Counted from the first letter of the stretch, positions 11,654 through 23,502 are shown. The stretch is 64,000 bases of DNA from Thalassia testudinum (GCA_037157565.1 JAZHRO010000012.1:5296501-5360500), one strand, 5' to 3'. Notes: generated by a model from the letters alone, not told the origin. Made by a program: numbers and translations.

Positions 11654-11690
11654 AATGAGGACATTGTATCAGCTAGGCATGGGGGGGTGG
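11654..11690 (+). promoter_or_regulatory. Conserved internal polypurine motif of A1
   Basis: aatgaggacattg, about ten bases, then taggcatggggggg. The same arrangement is in A2 (48867), B1 (33624) and C (15899-15933, minus). The second half repeats the core of the 3' polypurine tract (taggcatggggg), so it could act as a second plus-strand primer site. Confidence 0.6.
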
Positions 11691-12863
11691 ATTCATTCTT
11701 GAATTATTTGGTCAACCTTGTGAAATCCATGTAAATTGTCTCTCTTCTTATTTAAAAAATTAAAAAAAAAATTAGGAAAGATTAGTTGGACATTAGGACC
11801 TTTCAATCCTAAGAAATTTTACATTAGGATCTGAACACAAAGACCCCTCAGGTCTTTGGACTTAATTAGCCTGTGTATCCACTAAAATGTGGATTTGTTT
11901 TTGAGTCCTCGCCATTTTAATTCTTTCGTAATTGGAGTAAATAAGTTTGGGTGATAAGTACACGACTTATCAACCCGCCCTCTGATTTGAGGGAATTTTA
12001 AGTCTTAAGTATCTACACACTTTCTTTGCACTGACTCGTTGTTCGGCAATTTTAACGGAAATTGGGTAGCTAATGAACCTTCTAGGGTGATATGGCTGGT
12101 AAGTTATCGTGGGTAACAGCCCATAGGTAGGTTGTCCAGAGCCCAGTCACTGGGCCTTTCTTAGTTTGATGCCTTTAGGTAAATCTTAGACTAGGGAAGC
12201 CACCTACTTAAAAAAAAAAAAGGAGAAAAGAACAAAAAGAAATAAGCCACACTTCGCCGCACGAGTATGGCTGGCAAGTTGTCGGTGGTAACAACTCATC
12301 GACCGGTTGTCCAAAACCCAGCTCAGAAAATGCACTAAAAATTCCCAAAACACTTAGGAAGAAGCGGAGAAGTAGAATAAACCGGGGAGATATACACTGA
12401 ATTCACCCTTGTGTTGGCCCTGTAAAAAAAAATAAAAGTAGGGAGAAAGCTACCGGTTGTAAAGATACACTTTTAGGTAGAATTCTGGTCAGGTCACCTA
12501 GAGGCGTAGAAATCCGATGTCCGTTCTAACTGCCGGTCAACGAGTCTATCACAATCACAATAAGATGCTTAAAGCTTAGGGTTCTCATCAAATTTTGGGT
12601 GAGTTGAATGGCCGTAGAAAGCCACTCTTAAACCCAAAAATTTGAAAATCAAAAAAAAAAAAATTAGAAAAGAGAAAAAGAAAATTTTCTTTTAATAAGG
12701 TGAGGGCTTGAAGCGGTCTGCATTTTGGCTGATACCCAAGCACTGTTGTCTCTTTGCAAGTTCAGTTCCTAAGTAGACAATTTCTTAACGATTGAAAAAT
12801 AACTCAAGTCCAAGAAATCTAACATAATTCTTTTATAAATAGCATATAGTTTTTGCTAGGGAC

Positions 12864-12887
12864 TAGCAAAAGATAGGCATGGGGGTA
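12864..12887 (+). other. 3' polypurine tract of A1
   Basis: agcaaaagataggcatggggg followed by ta and then the TG of the 3' LTR. A2 has the same tract (50089-50112) and B1 nearly the same (aaaagttaggtatgaggg). It is the plus-strand primer of retrotransposon reverse transcription. Confidence 0.85.
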
Positions 12888-14297
12888 TGATGTAAACACA
12901 TTTACACTACTTAAAATGTCTATTTATGCATGTTCTTAAGCATAGGATTGCATTTCATGATATAAATATTGCATAACATGCATCATCTTGCATTTAGAGT
13001 AGTTTGAATAAAATGGAGGTCAATTGTCTCCTTTTATGTGCTTGGACAGGGCAAACATTTTATCGGGGCCTCGGATCAAAGATCCAACCGTATGGATGTG
13101 ATCATGGCGACGATTGGAGTTCAACGACTCCAAGATCGCCCTAATCAGGCATCAGTAGCATCAGATAGTGACTCGAGAACCCTAGAAGATCAAGGGCCAG
13201 GATGGTGTAAATCCGCACTTAAGATGATAAATCCGACTGCACAGATGAATTCGGATCGACGATCGCAGCCCAATGACACAAAAATCGAGTCAATCCGACA
13301 TCCGTGGCACCATCTACAACTTCCAGAAGATGGACGGCCAAGATAGCACCAAGTGGCGCCATCTCAGCCGCCCAAACGGCCGCTTCATCTTGTGAAGGCT
13401 CCACGCCCGATTGCTCTCCGCCGTTGGATCTTAATCCAACGGCTGTGGGCGCTTGCATTTTAAAACGTGCGCTCGACCATCCACGCCCCATAGTGCAGCG
13501 GTCGAGCGCGCTATCGCGAGCGCGGGGCGCGGGTTCGATCCGCGGCGAGGCGCTGGAGGGCGCGATCAATTGAGCCGCGTGGAGCGTCAGATGAAGATCG
13601 GACGACCGCGCGCGCCCGATAGCATCGACGTGCGATTGGACATGCAATCGAACACGCAATCAGACGTGCGGGGGGCGCGCAACGCAGCTGGCGCGGACGC
13701 GATTTAAGCCGTTCGATCTCGTGATCGGACGGCTGAAAAGTGGCGAACGTGCGTGGCCGTTGAGCGCGCGAGCAGGAGAGGAGGCGCACGCGAGCCGACC
13801 ACTACGCCCACGTTGGGGCTTTAGTGACAGATTTATCCGTCACTAAAGACCCCTTATTTATTATTTTGAAGTTGTAATGTCCATTTTGCCCCCACTCCTT
13901 GCAACTATAAAAGGAGACCCCCTCCATACGAAATTCTCATCCCTTCTTTCTCCTCTTTACCCCTCCAAAGCTCAAAAGAAACTTGTCCCACACCCGGGAT
14001 GCTTCTTGCGAGATAAAGTCCAATTTTCATTCCCCTTCGGAAGTGGATCCTGCGAGGACGACGGCGTGCTTCTCCATTCCCGTTCTTCTGCTTCGTCCTC
14101 CTTCATCCTGCTTCGTTCTCCTTCATCTAGGCATTGTCCCGTCCGGCTCGTCCTCCAAGCAATCGTCGAGGAGGATAACTTCTCTCTCCCATTCTTATTT
14201 ACAGCTTTTCTAGTGTAGAATTTTCCTGCTTTATAGTGTAATTGATTTTCCGCTTTCTAGTGTAACTTTTATAAACAAGTGAAATATTGAATGCATG

Positions 14298-14331
<34 letters not shown>

Positions 14332-14556
14332 TAGTTTGATAGCTCCATTGTAATTATATCGCCTTACTTATAAAAAAAATCCTAAAAAAAATATAATTAT
14401 GAATATAGATCAACGTAGCCTCCCTGTGTTCAACCCGGAATTCTTTTCGGTATAAATTTTATTTGTTGAACACGAATTCTTCGCTTTTTGAACTACAACG
14501 ACAGGTTTTCCAAAACCAATCTCGTAAGCGTAGCGATTCGAAAATACCGTTCAACA
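12888..14556 (+). repeat. 3' LTR of A1 (family A)
   Basis: 1669 bp, TGATGTAAAC...GTTCAACA. It has the tRNA-like pair at 13491-13541 (TAGTGCAGCGGT and GGTTCGATCC), the palindrome at 13815-13853 and the TATA box at 13906. It differs from the 5' LTR by many more substitutions than the two A2 LTRs differ from each other, so A1 is the older insertion. Confidence 0.93.
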
Positions 14557-15934
14557 ATGGACTTATCAAATACCCCCATACCTAAGTTTTACATCTCAAG
14601 CAAAATCATATGAAACTAACTAGGTCTCTGAGCCGGATCTTATCGTCAGGATGCCTTATCATGCCACACTTCTAGTGATTAGATTGAAATACCAACTATA
14701 GGCCTAATGGTACTCAAGTATCAGCCAAGATACAGACCTGATCAACCTCAGCCTTGGGTCCATCGTGAAGGTTTCTAAGGCCCGCAAAAAATGCCTAGAG
14801 GTTCGTTGAACCCAGCAATTAAAGTACCCGTGCGTATGTACAGCAAGTCTACGTTTAGTTTGCTAATTCATTTTTAATACAGAAAGATAGAGGGATATGT
14901 TATTTCAAGAGTTCTCTCTTTCTTTTTAAATTCCCCTAAACCTAACATCGGATCAGCCCTAAACACGATCTGTATCGGATTCCTTATCGCCACCATCAAT
15001 CCTCGCAGGGTCCCTGGCAATCAATGCTTCAGGATATCACCACCCATGGCAACCCCCAGAACCGTGACTTTCGACACTTCGAGATAGTGCTGCCCATGTC
15101 ATTCTGTAGCTAAATTCAAAGCCTAGCAATCAACATTTCGGGAGAATTACGCCCATGGCATCTGAACCATCATAAGGTGCTTCCATGCCCTCTGTAGGAT
15201 ATTTAGATATCCTAGGAGACAAGTACCGAGGAGACAATATGTTATAACGCAACTTCAAGGGGAGTATTTTTCATTCCTCTCTGCATCGGGAACTCATCTA
15301 ATCAACTTGTATTTTCGAGCCGCTCCTAAGTCAACTTTTTAGGAAAACATTTTCAGAACAGACACTTTTTGGCATTACTCTTCCTTATGCACACTGAACC
15401 AGACTGGTGTGTGATTTTTTGGGTACCTAGGTTACCGCAAACCAAAGGGCAGGCAATGGGGCCGAATACTCCCTAAGCCTTAGACTTAATACATCAGCCT
15501 CACAACTCGCTCAACCTCTTGAGGAAGAGTCCAGATCTTAACAAACACGTGAGTGTTTACGCCCTAAAATAGACCCAAGAGGCCTAAAATCGGTATCCCT
15601 TACTTATCTCCTTTTTAGCACTTCAGGTCTTAGTTCATCATCCGATTTAGCCTAGAACTTAGGTAACTCTTTCATAATCAAATGCTGGGACTAACACGAT
15701 TTTTCCTTTGTCTGTCTGTGTTTACTTTCTCTTTTCCTTCCTTGATAATTTTGCACTTTAGCTCGCAAGGATTTCATCTCTTCCTTCTCTTGTCCCCTTT
15801 TCATCTCTCTTTTTTCTTTTTTTTCTTTTTTTAAAATAAAAGTCCTACTACATGCATGAAAAAATATGTATAAATGCTATGTACAACCTCAGGTTATACC
15901 CCCTCCATGCCCAGATCTGACAATGTCCTCATTG
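14557..15934 (-). other. 3' tail, polypurine tract and first LTR bases of element C
   Basis: No gene is visible. Read on the minus strand this is the tail between integrase and the 3' LTR. It ends with the tract aaaacttaggtatggggg and TGATAAGTCCA (14568-14557), where A1 interrupts. Many stretches match the reverse complement of the B1 tail (34000-35000), for example gtactcaagta.cagccaaga at 14711 and aggagacaagtaccgaggag at 15215. Positions 14557-14561 are the right target duplication of A1. The internal polypurine motif of C is at 15899-15933. Confidence 0.7.
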
Positions 15935-17565
15935 GAAAACAAAAGCAAGGAAAGATATTACTTGAGGTAGAGTTTTCGGAGCTAAGGCTCCTCCAGCCTG
16001 TAGGTGTCCAATATCTGACCATCAAACAAAGTGACATACGGTCATACGGTTTCAAACGTTGGCATTTACCTTGAAAGTCTTATCAAATGAGGGATTTTGT
16101 ATCTCCACTATACCATGCGGGAACACCTACGTGACAATGTATGGCCCATCCCAACAGGACTTAAGTTTCCTAGGGTATAGCTTGAGTCTAGAATTGAACA
16201 ACCAGACCCATTGGTTGGGCTCAAAGGCTTTGCGGAGGATGTGTTTATCGTGAAAGACCTCAGTGCGCTCTTTATAAGCCTGAGCAATCTCATAACCCTC
16301 ATTCCTCAATTCTTCAAGCTCAATCAGTTCTAGTAAGCGTGCTTTACCTGCGTTCCTAAGATCCATGTTGACATTCTTAATAGCCTAATAAGCTCTATGC
16401 TCAATCTCAACAAGCAAATGGCAGGTTTTGTCATACACTATACTAAAGGGAGACATACCCAAAGGGGTCTTATAAGCAGTTCTGTAAGTCCATAGTGCAT
16501 CATCAAGTTTCTTTGACCAATCTTTCCTGTTGGGTCTTACAGTTTTCTCTAGAATTCATTTGATCTCCCTAATAGACACTTCAACTTGTCCACTCATCTG
16601 CAGATGATATGGGGCGGCCACCTTGTGGGTGACACCAAGACTTTTGAGTAGACGGGTGAAGTGTGTATTCCTGAAATGAGGTCCCCCATCATTAATGATC
16701 ATCCTCAGGCAACCAAATCAGGAAATGATATTGGCCTTAATGAAAGTCAGGACTACGGAGTGATCGTTGGTCCTAATTGAAATAGCCTCTATCCACTTTG
16801 ACGCATAATCAACTACCACAAGGATATATTCAAAGCCACGAGATGATGGGAAAGGGCCCATGAAATCTATGCCCCATACATTGAATATCTCAACCAGAAG
16901 AATAGGCTGCTGGGGCATCTCATCTCACTTTCCAATCGTTCCAGTCTGTTGACAAGGAAGACATGCCCCCACATAAGCATGTATCTTTGAAAAGTGAATG
17001 CCACCAGAAACCAAATTGGAGAACTTTATACGCAATTTTCTTCGAACTAAAGTGTCCTCCACAGTGCAGTGTGTGACAGAAATTCAAGACACTCTGTTGT
17101 TCCTCCTTTGGAACACACCAACATAATACCTAGTCATGACCTATTCTAAAGAGCTCGGGGTCCACTTAGTGATAATACTTAATGTCAACAAGAAATCTAT
17201 CTCGCTTCTGCTTATTCCATGTACTGAGGGTTTCGCCAGTGACCAAGTAGTTGACGACATCAGCATACCAAGGTGTTATTGGTTGTACCGCCATCACCAT
17301 TTCGTCAGGAAAGGTGTCATGAATGTCTCCTGACAAGGTTGAAGCCTCAACTGGGATCCTGGATAAATGATCTGCGACTACATTTTTTACCCCTTTCTTG
17401 TCACGAATATTAAGTTCGAACTCCTGTAGTAATAGAATCCATCAAATCAGCCTAGGTTTGGTGTCCTTCTTAGTGAGCAAGTGCTTCAAGGATGAATGAT
17501 CAATATACATCACAACCTTGAATCCTAGAAGATAAGACCTAAACTTCTCCGAAGCAAATACTACT
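15935..17565 (-). pseudogene. Element C: end of RNase H and integrase
   Basis: The minus strand opens with the RNase H part VVFASEKFRSYLLG and the end VVADHLSR (about 17380). Next come a zinc-binding region, the integrase core [18 protein letters not shown] (about 16870), INDGGPHF (about 16690), the 'YRTAYKTP' region (about 16470) and the C-terminal KLKLYPRKLK (about 16160). Stops and small shifts occur, for example after KANIIS and in IREIK*IL. It follows the split RNase H at 20632-20489, because G is inserted inside an ELAVV/F junction. A dead copy of the strand-transfer enzyme. Confidence 0.85.
17559..17565. repeat. Direct repeat at left edge of G (tactact)
   Basis: tactact here and at 20489-20495 flank G. 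Seven bases is longer than the 5 bp usual for LTR elements, so part of it may be chance or the true duplication may be a 5-base subset. Confidence 0.55.
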
Positions 17566-20488
17566 TGATGAGTTGCGACTCATAGCTAAATAGCCTAAGT
17601 TGAGTTAGAAACTAGGTCAAACAATATCAAATTAACACATAAAAAGGGTTAAGTGTGGGAATTAGAGAAAAAGACCTAAAACATTAATTCTGTGTTAAAA
17701 ATGCATAATTAGGTCATTAAATGAGATATTCTTATAAAAAAAGATTAAATGGTGATCCAAGTGTAAATTGAACACATAAATGAGCTCAAAAGTTCAAATC
17801 AAAAGTATAATTAACTTCTTAAATGTTCAACTAAGCTTATATAAAAACTTGGATGCATTTGGACATCATTAAGGCTTTGAAATTAAAGATTTACATTTAG
17901 GTCCTTAGTGCATTACATTTCATTCATTAGAAAACCTCTAGGGACTTATTTGTAGACTGCAGGGACCTCTCTGCAAGCCTAAAAGGACCACTCTGTTATA
18001 CATTTTAACCACTTATGGGCCTGCCTGCAATATTTCTACCCCTTCGCAGAGGGGTGTACCATGTAAATTCACCAAAAGAGCTGCGTCCACCAACACCCGC
18101 ACGTGTACTGTTCATGCGATGAACTCAAGCCATCATGGCCATTCATTCTCTTGATCGCTTGATCTATGGCTCGATTTGAATCGAACCTTCACGCGATTCG
18201 GCGCATGTGGTCACCTATCCTCCCATATCTGATCCTATGACCACTTTTTTATTAGACCCTCGCGCGTGCTCTCTCCTCTCATCCTCACCACCCAAACCTG
18301 TAACAACCCGATTCCTGAATCCCTACGAGACACGAGAATCGGACCGACTCGACTGATCCCAAGACCCAGTCGTCCAACGAGAAAGTAACCAAAAGAGCAG
18401 TAAAATAAATCACATTCACCATGCATATAATTAGCAGTAACAAAATACAGCAATAAAGAAAGGAAATACTATAGTATACACCACACAACAGAAGAGAAAT
18501 AAACATGTACATAACAGAAGCTTACAATAAAGAGAGTATAGGGAGTAATAGAAAACTACTCACTACAGCGGAAAGAAAAGTACAGTGGCCACTACAGGTA
18601 ACACTACTGGGCTCTACTAGGCCCAGCGCCCTCTACAGCCGCCGACTCTGGCTGCTCAACACCTGGTCCTGAAAAGGTAACAAGGGTGACACGTCAGCGA
18701 AACGCTAAGTAGAGTGGCAACTAAAAGCTAAAAGAAGCAGTAGAGTGTACAGTAGCTGTTATATTTTTACTTTCTTTCTTTATATTTTTCCATTTATTCA
18801 CTATTGATTATTTCTCAGATCCTTCTCTTGATCTTGAATGTTCCTCGTAGGAACGATCTTGATTGTAGTCTTTCCCGAAAAGTAGAAGTAACACGTGGTG
18901 GTCTCCTAGCCAGGAGAGTCCCCCGTGGTGGTCCTACTCTCAGTCAACCACCCCAAGGTCGCTGACAGACGTAACGGTGACTACGGCACGCGCGATAAAC
19001 GCACGGGTAGCTACCCCACACTGGCACGCGGTCAGTCGTTTCCGTTAACGGGTGCGCCCAAAACACAGCACGGAACCAGTATAAGGCAGAGCCCTCTTAA
19101 TAACAGGGGTCCAGCCCCTCCACAATAACCAAACAGGGGTCTTGCCCCTCCACAGTCCACGCACCCTCGCCTGACTACCCTGGTTTGCCCAGTGGGCCTA
19201 ACAAGTCGGTGTAGGAGAGCTAGCAGAACCCCGGGGCCCGTGGGGTAGCTAGTGCTCTCCCTACACTAGTAGCTCTCCTCGGTACTGTGTACACGAGGGT
19301 CAAAAGTCGATATAAAGTGGCCAGACCTAACCCCGGGTCCCTTGGGCGGCTAGCTCCGCTCTGCACTAAACAGGGGGACAGTCGCTCTCCTTGGTACTCC
19401 ATACTCAAGGGCAAGCTCACTTCCCCAATTCTATTCCATTCCCTTTCCAGGAGTTCTACTCCTAATTCCCCGTAGGGTTCATGCTCTTTTAACTCAGCCA
19501 ATTTAGGTTTCACCGTTCCAGCTTTATATTCATACAATTCATGTTCTCGACCATATTCATCCATTCATAACAGGCAACTGTTAACCAATTTACAGGCAGT
19601 TATCGTTTCCTTTCCACTTTTCCAAGACTGCAATGTATATATTCAACTAGTTTTCCAGTCCTAGGATTCATGCCATATCCTAGGATTTATCATTCAATTT
19701 AGTTTTCCAGTCCTAGGATTCATACAATACCCTAGGATCTATCATTCAATCTAATTCTTCATCTCTAGGGTTCATGCAATGCCCTAGACTCTATTAATTG
19801 TTTCATAAATATACAATTTTTGATAATTAAATTAAAAGGCCACTCTACCCGCAAAATCGGAAGTACTGGGGGCATGGTCGGCAATCCCGCGTGCCTCCGC
19901 AACCCCCAGAGTCGCAACTGAACGGGGTCCTAATACAAGGATCAAAGACAAGGAGCTACTCAGAACAGTATACAATTGCTGTAAACAGGTAGAGGAAATA
20001 ATTCTAGGAAGAATGAAACTTGAAACGCGGAAAAAGGACTCCAAACGGACCCTAAACGGGTCAAAAACGACGAGTCTGCCCAAAATCAGACGTCTGGAAC
20101 TTCTTCCAGACGTCTTAAAAGGTCGATCAGGTCATACCTTGGTCTGTGCAGTCCTTCAGATGTCCAGAAGCCCGCTAGATCGTCTGGACTTAGTTTCCAG
20201 ACGTTCAATTGTCACTCCGGATGTCTGGAGGTCCTCTCCGTCGTCTGGTACTGTGCCCAGACATCTGATCCGTGTGGGATGGCGAGTAAAAATTATATAA
20301 ATAAATAAAATTGATGCGATAATGATTTGTATTTGTGACATATATTACAATAACGACGATTTTTTATACAAACCGTGATCAATCGCATCATATTTTTGGC
20401 ACCGTTATCAGGGATAAAATCCCGACAACAACGTTTATTTGTGAAGTAATTGATTAATACGTCGCGATACATTTCGATCTATCATTAT
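17566..20488 (+). mobile_element. G: LTR plus primer site remnant inside RNase H of C
   Basis: Starts TGATGAGTTGCGACTCAT, an LTR-type start with a terminal hairpin, and runs about 2.8 kb to AATCGCATCA (20390). A degenerate Asp-type primer site, TGGCACCGTTATCAGGGA, follows at about 20397, then 75 bp up to the tactact repeat. It is neither a clean solo LTR nor a complete element. The first 700 bp has phrases like the family B LTRs (aaaagggttaagtgtgggaatta). The frame of C reads ELAVV on one side and FASEKF on the other. No coding region is visible. Confidence 0.6.
18299..20110. repeat. Possible nested chromovirus-like LTR segment in G
   Basis: The text changes character at TGTAACAACCCGATTCC (18299), a start typical of Tekay/Del-type LTRs. 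It runs through 'cctgaaaaggtaacaagggtgacacgtcag'-like and 'aaggccactctacccgcaaaatc'-like parts up to about 20110. I could not find a target duplication (left flank aaacc), so the right edge and the nesting are uncertain. Confidence 0.3.
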
Positions 20489-20632
20489 TACTACTGCAAG
20501 TTCTTTTTCTGTCACAATGTAGTTTTGCTGTGGATCAGTAAGGGTCTTGCTAGCATAGTACAGCACGTGAGGCTTCTTATAAATCGTTTGACCAAGGTTC
20601 GCTCCCATAGCAAAATCCAAGGCATCGCACAT
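20489..20632 (-). pseudogene. Element C: RNase H fragment
   Basis: Minus-strand reading gives CDALDFAMGANLGQ, then YYASKTL and NYIVTEKELAVV, the front of the RNase H domain. The usual catalytic start is CDASDYA, so one residue has changed. It lies between G and the first solo B LTR and continues, on the element, at 17565. Bases 20628-20632 (cacat) are the left target duplication of the solo LTR at 20633. Confidence 0.85.
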
Positions 20633-21453
20633 TGATGGGAACACCATCATGAGCCCTAAATAGCTCATTTTAACCAAGAAAAGAGAATAAAAGCTCCTAC
20701 ATAACCAAATGAAGGGCCTAATTCAAGGAATAACTATTCTGAAAGAGAAACAAGAAACAAACGGTAAAATTGCATTTTACCATTGCAGTGCAACAACGGG
20801 AGTTCTCAGGGGCTAAACATAGGTCAAATGGTCTTAACAAGATAAAAAGTGGGTTGGTTCAATCAGAAAAGGGTTAATGTGCAATCTGGGAATTAAATGA
20901 CTTCTTGTAACCCTAAAACAGACCCACTTAATATAACAAGGTTCTTGTCAGGATAAAATTCAACTAAACCCTCTAAAATCCATGGAAAAATATGCTCTAG
21001 GGTTTAGAACCTTCAATTTGGCTTTTGGAACCTATTTTGACCTAAATAAGGGTCCTAGTCAAATATGTGCCCTACATTGGGTTTTTGTGTAAAATACCCA
21101 TTCAAACGTGGTCAAACCTAAAATCCAACTTCACCATTGGATTTATTAGGTCCAAATTAGTTTTATACCAAAATTTGGATTTAAGGGGAGTTCACCTTGA
21201 CCTACTTTGCAAAACAGTCCACCCAATTACTTTTAGACCCCTAACTTTTGAAAATCATTGCAAAGACCCTCCTGTCTTCCTTGTCATTCTTTGCAATTAG
21301 GTCCCTCCACCATTACAGCGGAGGAATTCTACTCTGACGAGGATCTAAGGGGAAGTTCTCCTTGATTCCTTAGAGACTCCCTCTCAAATTTGAAAGGGCG
21401 ATTCTCTGAGGAATTCCCGATCGTGTGAACCAAATCCTAAGCCTTGATTGTCA

Positions 21454-21488
21454 CCCAATCTCTCATGTGAACGCATGAGAGATTTGGG
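21454..21488. promoter_or_regulatory. Promoter-proximal palindrome, first solo B LTR
   Basis: cccaatctctcatgtg and cgcatgagagatttggg around AA form a stem with one bulge and one wobble. The TATA box starts 81 bp downstream. Equivalent palindromes are at 24925 and 28500. Confidence 0.65.
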
Positions 21489-22780
21489 TATCTCTCACAA
21501 TCCTACTCCAGCGAGGATACCCGTGCTTGGAAGCTTGACTTCCAAGCACAAGGCCCTCTGCCAAAGGCTATTTAAGGTTCCCCTGACCCAGCCGTCCATC
21601 CCCAGCTTAGTTTGGCCAGAGATAACCCCTCAACTTCATCTCTTCTCCTTCGGCCAAACATCCAGCAAGCTCTGGCGACATATTCCTCCTCTTCTTGTCG
21701 CTCTACCACAATACCAGTGGCAGAGTCATCTCCACCTTCGTCGTCCACGTCATGCCATACCTGCGTACGTGCCAACTACCCTCTTCGTCGTCACTGTCCC
21801 CCTCCACTGGACCTTTGTCTCCGGCAGCGGCAAGTACGCGCCATCCACCATCCTCTCTCCTTTCATCCTTAAATTAGGTTAGATTTCTTCCCCTCTCTCT
21901 TCTCTTCATTTTGTCTCTCTCTATTTCTATTTCCACCCCTCGACAGCCACTGTCCACCACCATCGTCTCCACCTTCAGCAGACCACCAGTGAGGTGCCTT
22001 CGTCACTTCCACACACCCATCCACCTCGCCAAACCCTCAGAAGCTCTGCTACCTTCCACAGATCATCTTCCACCTTTCCATCGACCGCCACAGCCTCCAC
22101 GCAATTCCCCCGATCAAACCCATCACCACGGCCACAGACCGACCTAGGCACGCACGCCTAGGCCACCCCACGCCACACCGACCATCAATTCATCTTCCCC
22201 GTGCCACGGCGAAGCCTCCTGCGTGTTCTAATGAGATCGCAAGTCCATGTTGCTTGATAGCAGGATTCGACCTCCGCTGCCATTGGAGCAGACGTGAAGG
22301 AGCTCGCAACCTTCGCTCCAGGCAGCCGCGCTCCAGGTTAGAAGTACCAAGCGACACGGATTCACATCACGCACGCATTTAGCCAAGTAATTGGCTTTGC
22401 AAGGCACTGCAGTTGCCGCAATCAAGGAAGACCCCTGCGGGCGTGCGCTAAGAAGTGGGTGGGACTTTTAGTCCCACCTCAGTAAGTTTGGAGCGCCCAG
22501 AATAGTATAAGATGAATTTGTGTCAGGGGTTTATTGCCTCCTGACATGGGGTGAGGTCCCTCTCACCTATCATGCCTCGTCCGTGCCCACGCTACGCGGA
22601 CCTGGTTGCCTGACCTGATTACTGTGCATTCCTCGCGCATCACCCACGCCGGTGCACCTGGACCCGGGCGCGCTAACCTGACCCGTTTACCGAAAAGGCT
22701 CTGGGAGAGCGAGCCTAAAAGGGGAAAGAGAGAGAGCATTTGTAGGGGAGGGTAGGGGTAGGTTTTGCACTTGCCTGCAG

Positions 22781-23222
22781 GGAAAAGAAGAAGGAGGAGG
22801 AAGCTGAAGGAGGAAGCTGAAGAAGGAAAAGCTAAGGGCAGAAGGAGCTGCAAAGGAAGCTGAGGATCTGAAGGCAAAGTTGAAGAAAGAAGGAGCTGAG
22901 GGCTAAAGGCAGAAGAAGCTACCAAGAAGAAGAAGAAGGAAGGAGAAGCACAGCTGAGGAAAAGGCAAAGGCAAAGCCAAAGAAGGAAGAAAGAAGAGAC
23001 AAAGAAAGAAGAGAAGGCACGGCTGAAGAAGAAAGAGGAAGCTGAGGGAGAAGTCAGAGAAGAAGAAGGCTAAAGGCAGAAAGGAAGAAGAAGAAGGAGA
23101 AGAAGAGCCAGAGAAAGAAAGAAGCCGAGGACCAAAGCTAAAGAAGAGAAGGAAAGAAGAATAGAGAAGTCAAAGAAGAGAAAGAGAAAAACAAACCAAA
23201 GAGAAGAAATAAAAGAAGAGTC
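22781..23222 (+). repeat. Long purine (GA) tract in first solo B LTR
   Basis: About 440 bp almost only of A and G on the plus strand, with imperfect repeats of the type gaaggaggaagctgaag. Similar tracts sit at the same place in the other B LTRs but differ in length. Frames through it encode Lys/Glu-rich or, on the other strand, Leu/Phe/Ser-rich strings and are not genes. Confidence 0.7.
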
Positions 23223-23502
23223 AAATACTTTTAAGACGTATGATTCTATAATCAGACGTCCAATTTCTCTTTTATGCTACATTTTATTATTCCTAAACTC
23301 ATGCTTTACATTCTAAATTAGATTTTGAGTAATTTTATGTGTTCAAATTGCATCAATTATTGAGATTAGTGTATGAATTCCATTTGCTTCCTGTGTTCGA
23401 CCTCGGACTTAAACTTCGAGTAATAAATTTTATTTGTTTTGAACGCTTTTTTGACTGTACTACAACATGACCTTTTTAAAACCCAATCAAGCGCTCTCAA
23501 CA

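Larger units (their letters stand above)
11523..12887 (+). other. 3' noncoding tail of A1
   Basis: A 1.36-kb tail after the pol stop without a convincing gene. It aligns with 48872-50112 of A2, for example 'aagacccttcaggtctttgg', 'gggtgataagtacacgac' and the 'cggtagaaagccactc' area. It carries the internal polypurine motif at 11654 and the true polypurine tract at its end. The 71-codon frame at 11519-11734 overlaps the conserved 'gctgacggcattaaactca' string also seen in A2 and B1. Confidence 0.7.
2947..14556 (+). mobile_element. A1: full-length Athila-type Ty3/gypsy retrotransposon
   Basis: An 11,610-bp element with TG...CA LTRs of 1659 and 1669 bp, an Asp-tRNA type primer site, a long leader, one long gag-pol frame, a 1.4-kb noncoding tail and a polypurine tract before the 3' LTR. 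Target duplication is gtgga/atgga. It was inserted into the hairpin at the start of the 3' LTR of C. It is nearly intact: from 6447 to 11522 the frame is broken only by single stop codons. It is the best candidate in the window for the autonomous partner of A2, which shares LTR, leader and tail. Confidence 0.93.
20633..23502 (+). repeat. Solo LTR of family B inside pol of C
   Basis: 2870 bp, TGATGGGAAC...CTCTCAACA, with a perfect 5-bp target duplication cacat at 20628-20632 and 23503-23507. A solo LTR arises by recombination between the two LTRs of a full element. It contains a terminal hairpin (TGATGG/CCATCA), a palindrome at 21454-21488, a TATA box at 21569 (TATTTAAG), a C-rich stretch (21600-22200) that gives chance frames, and a purine tract at 22781-23222. 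No coding gene. Confidence 0.9.

Noticed and set aside
13491..13541. A true tRNA gene.
   Set aside because: A and B boxes are present, but no acceptor stem or anticodon arm can be folded and it sits inside an LTR.
18285..19564. Short frames on both strands in G, and a host gene between 18300 and 20300.
   Set aside because: No start, domain or exon pattern. The text resembles LTR sequence (TGTAACAACCCG start).
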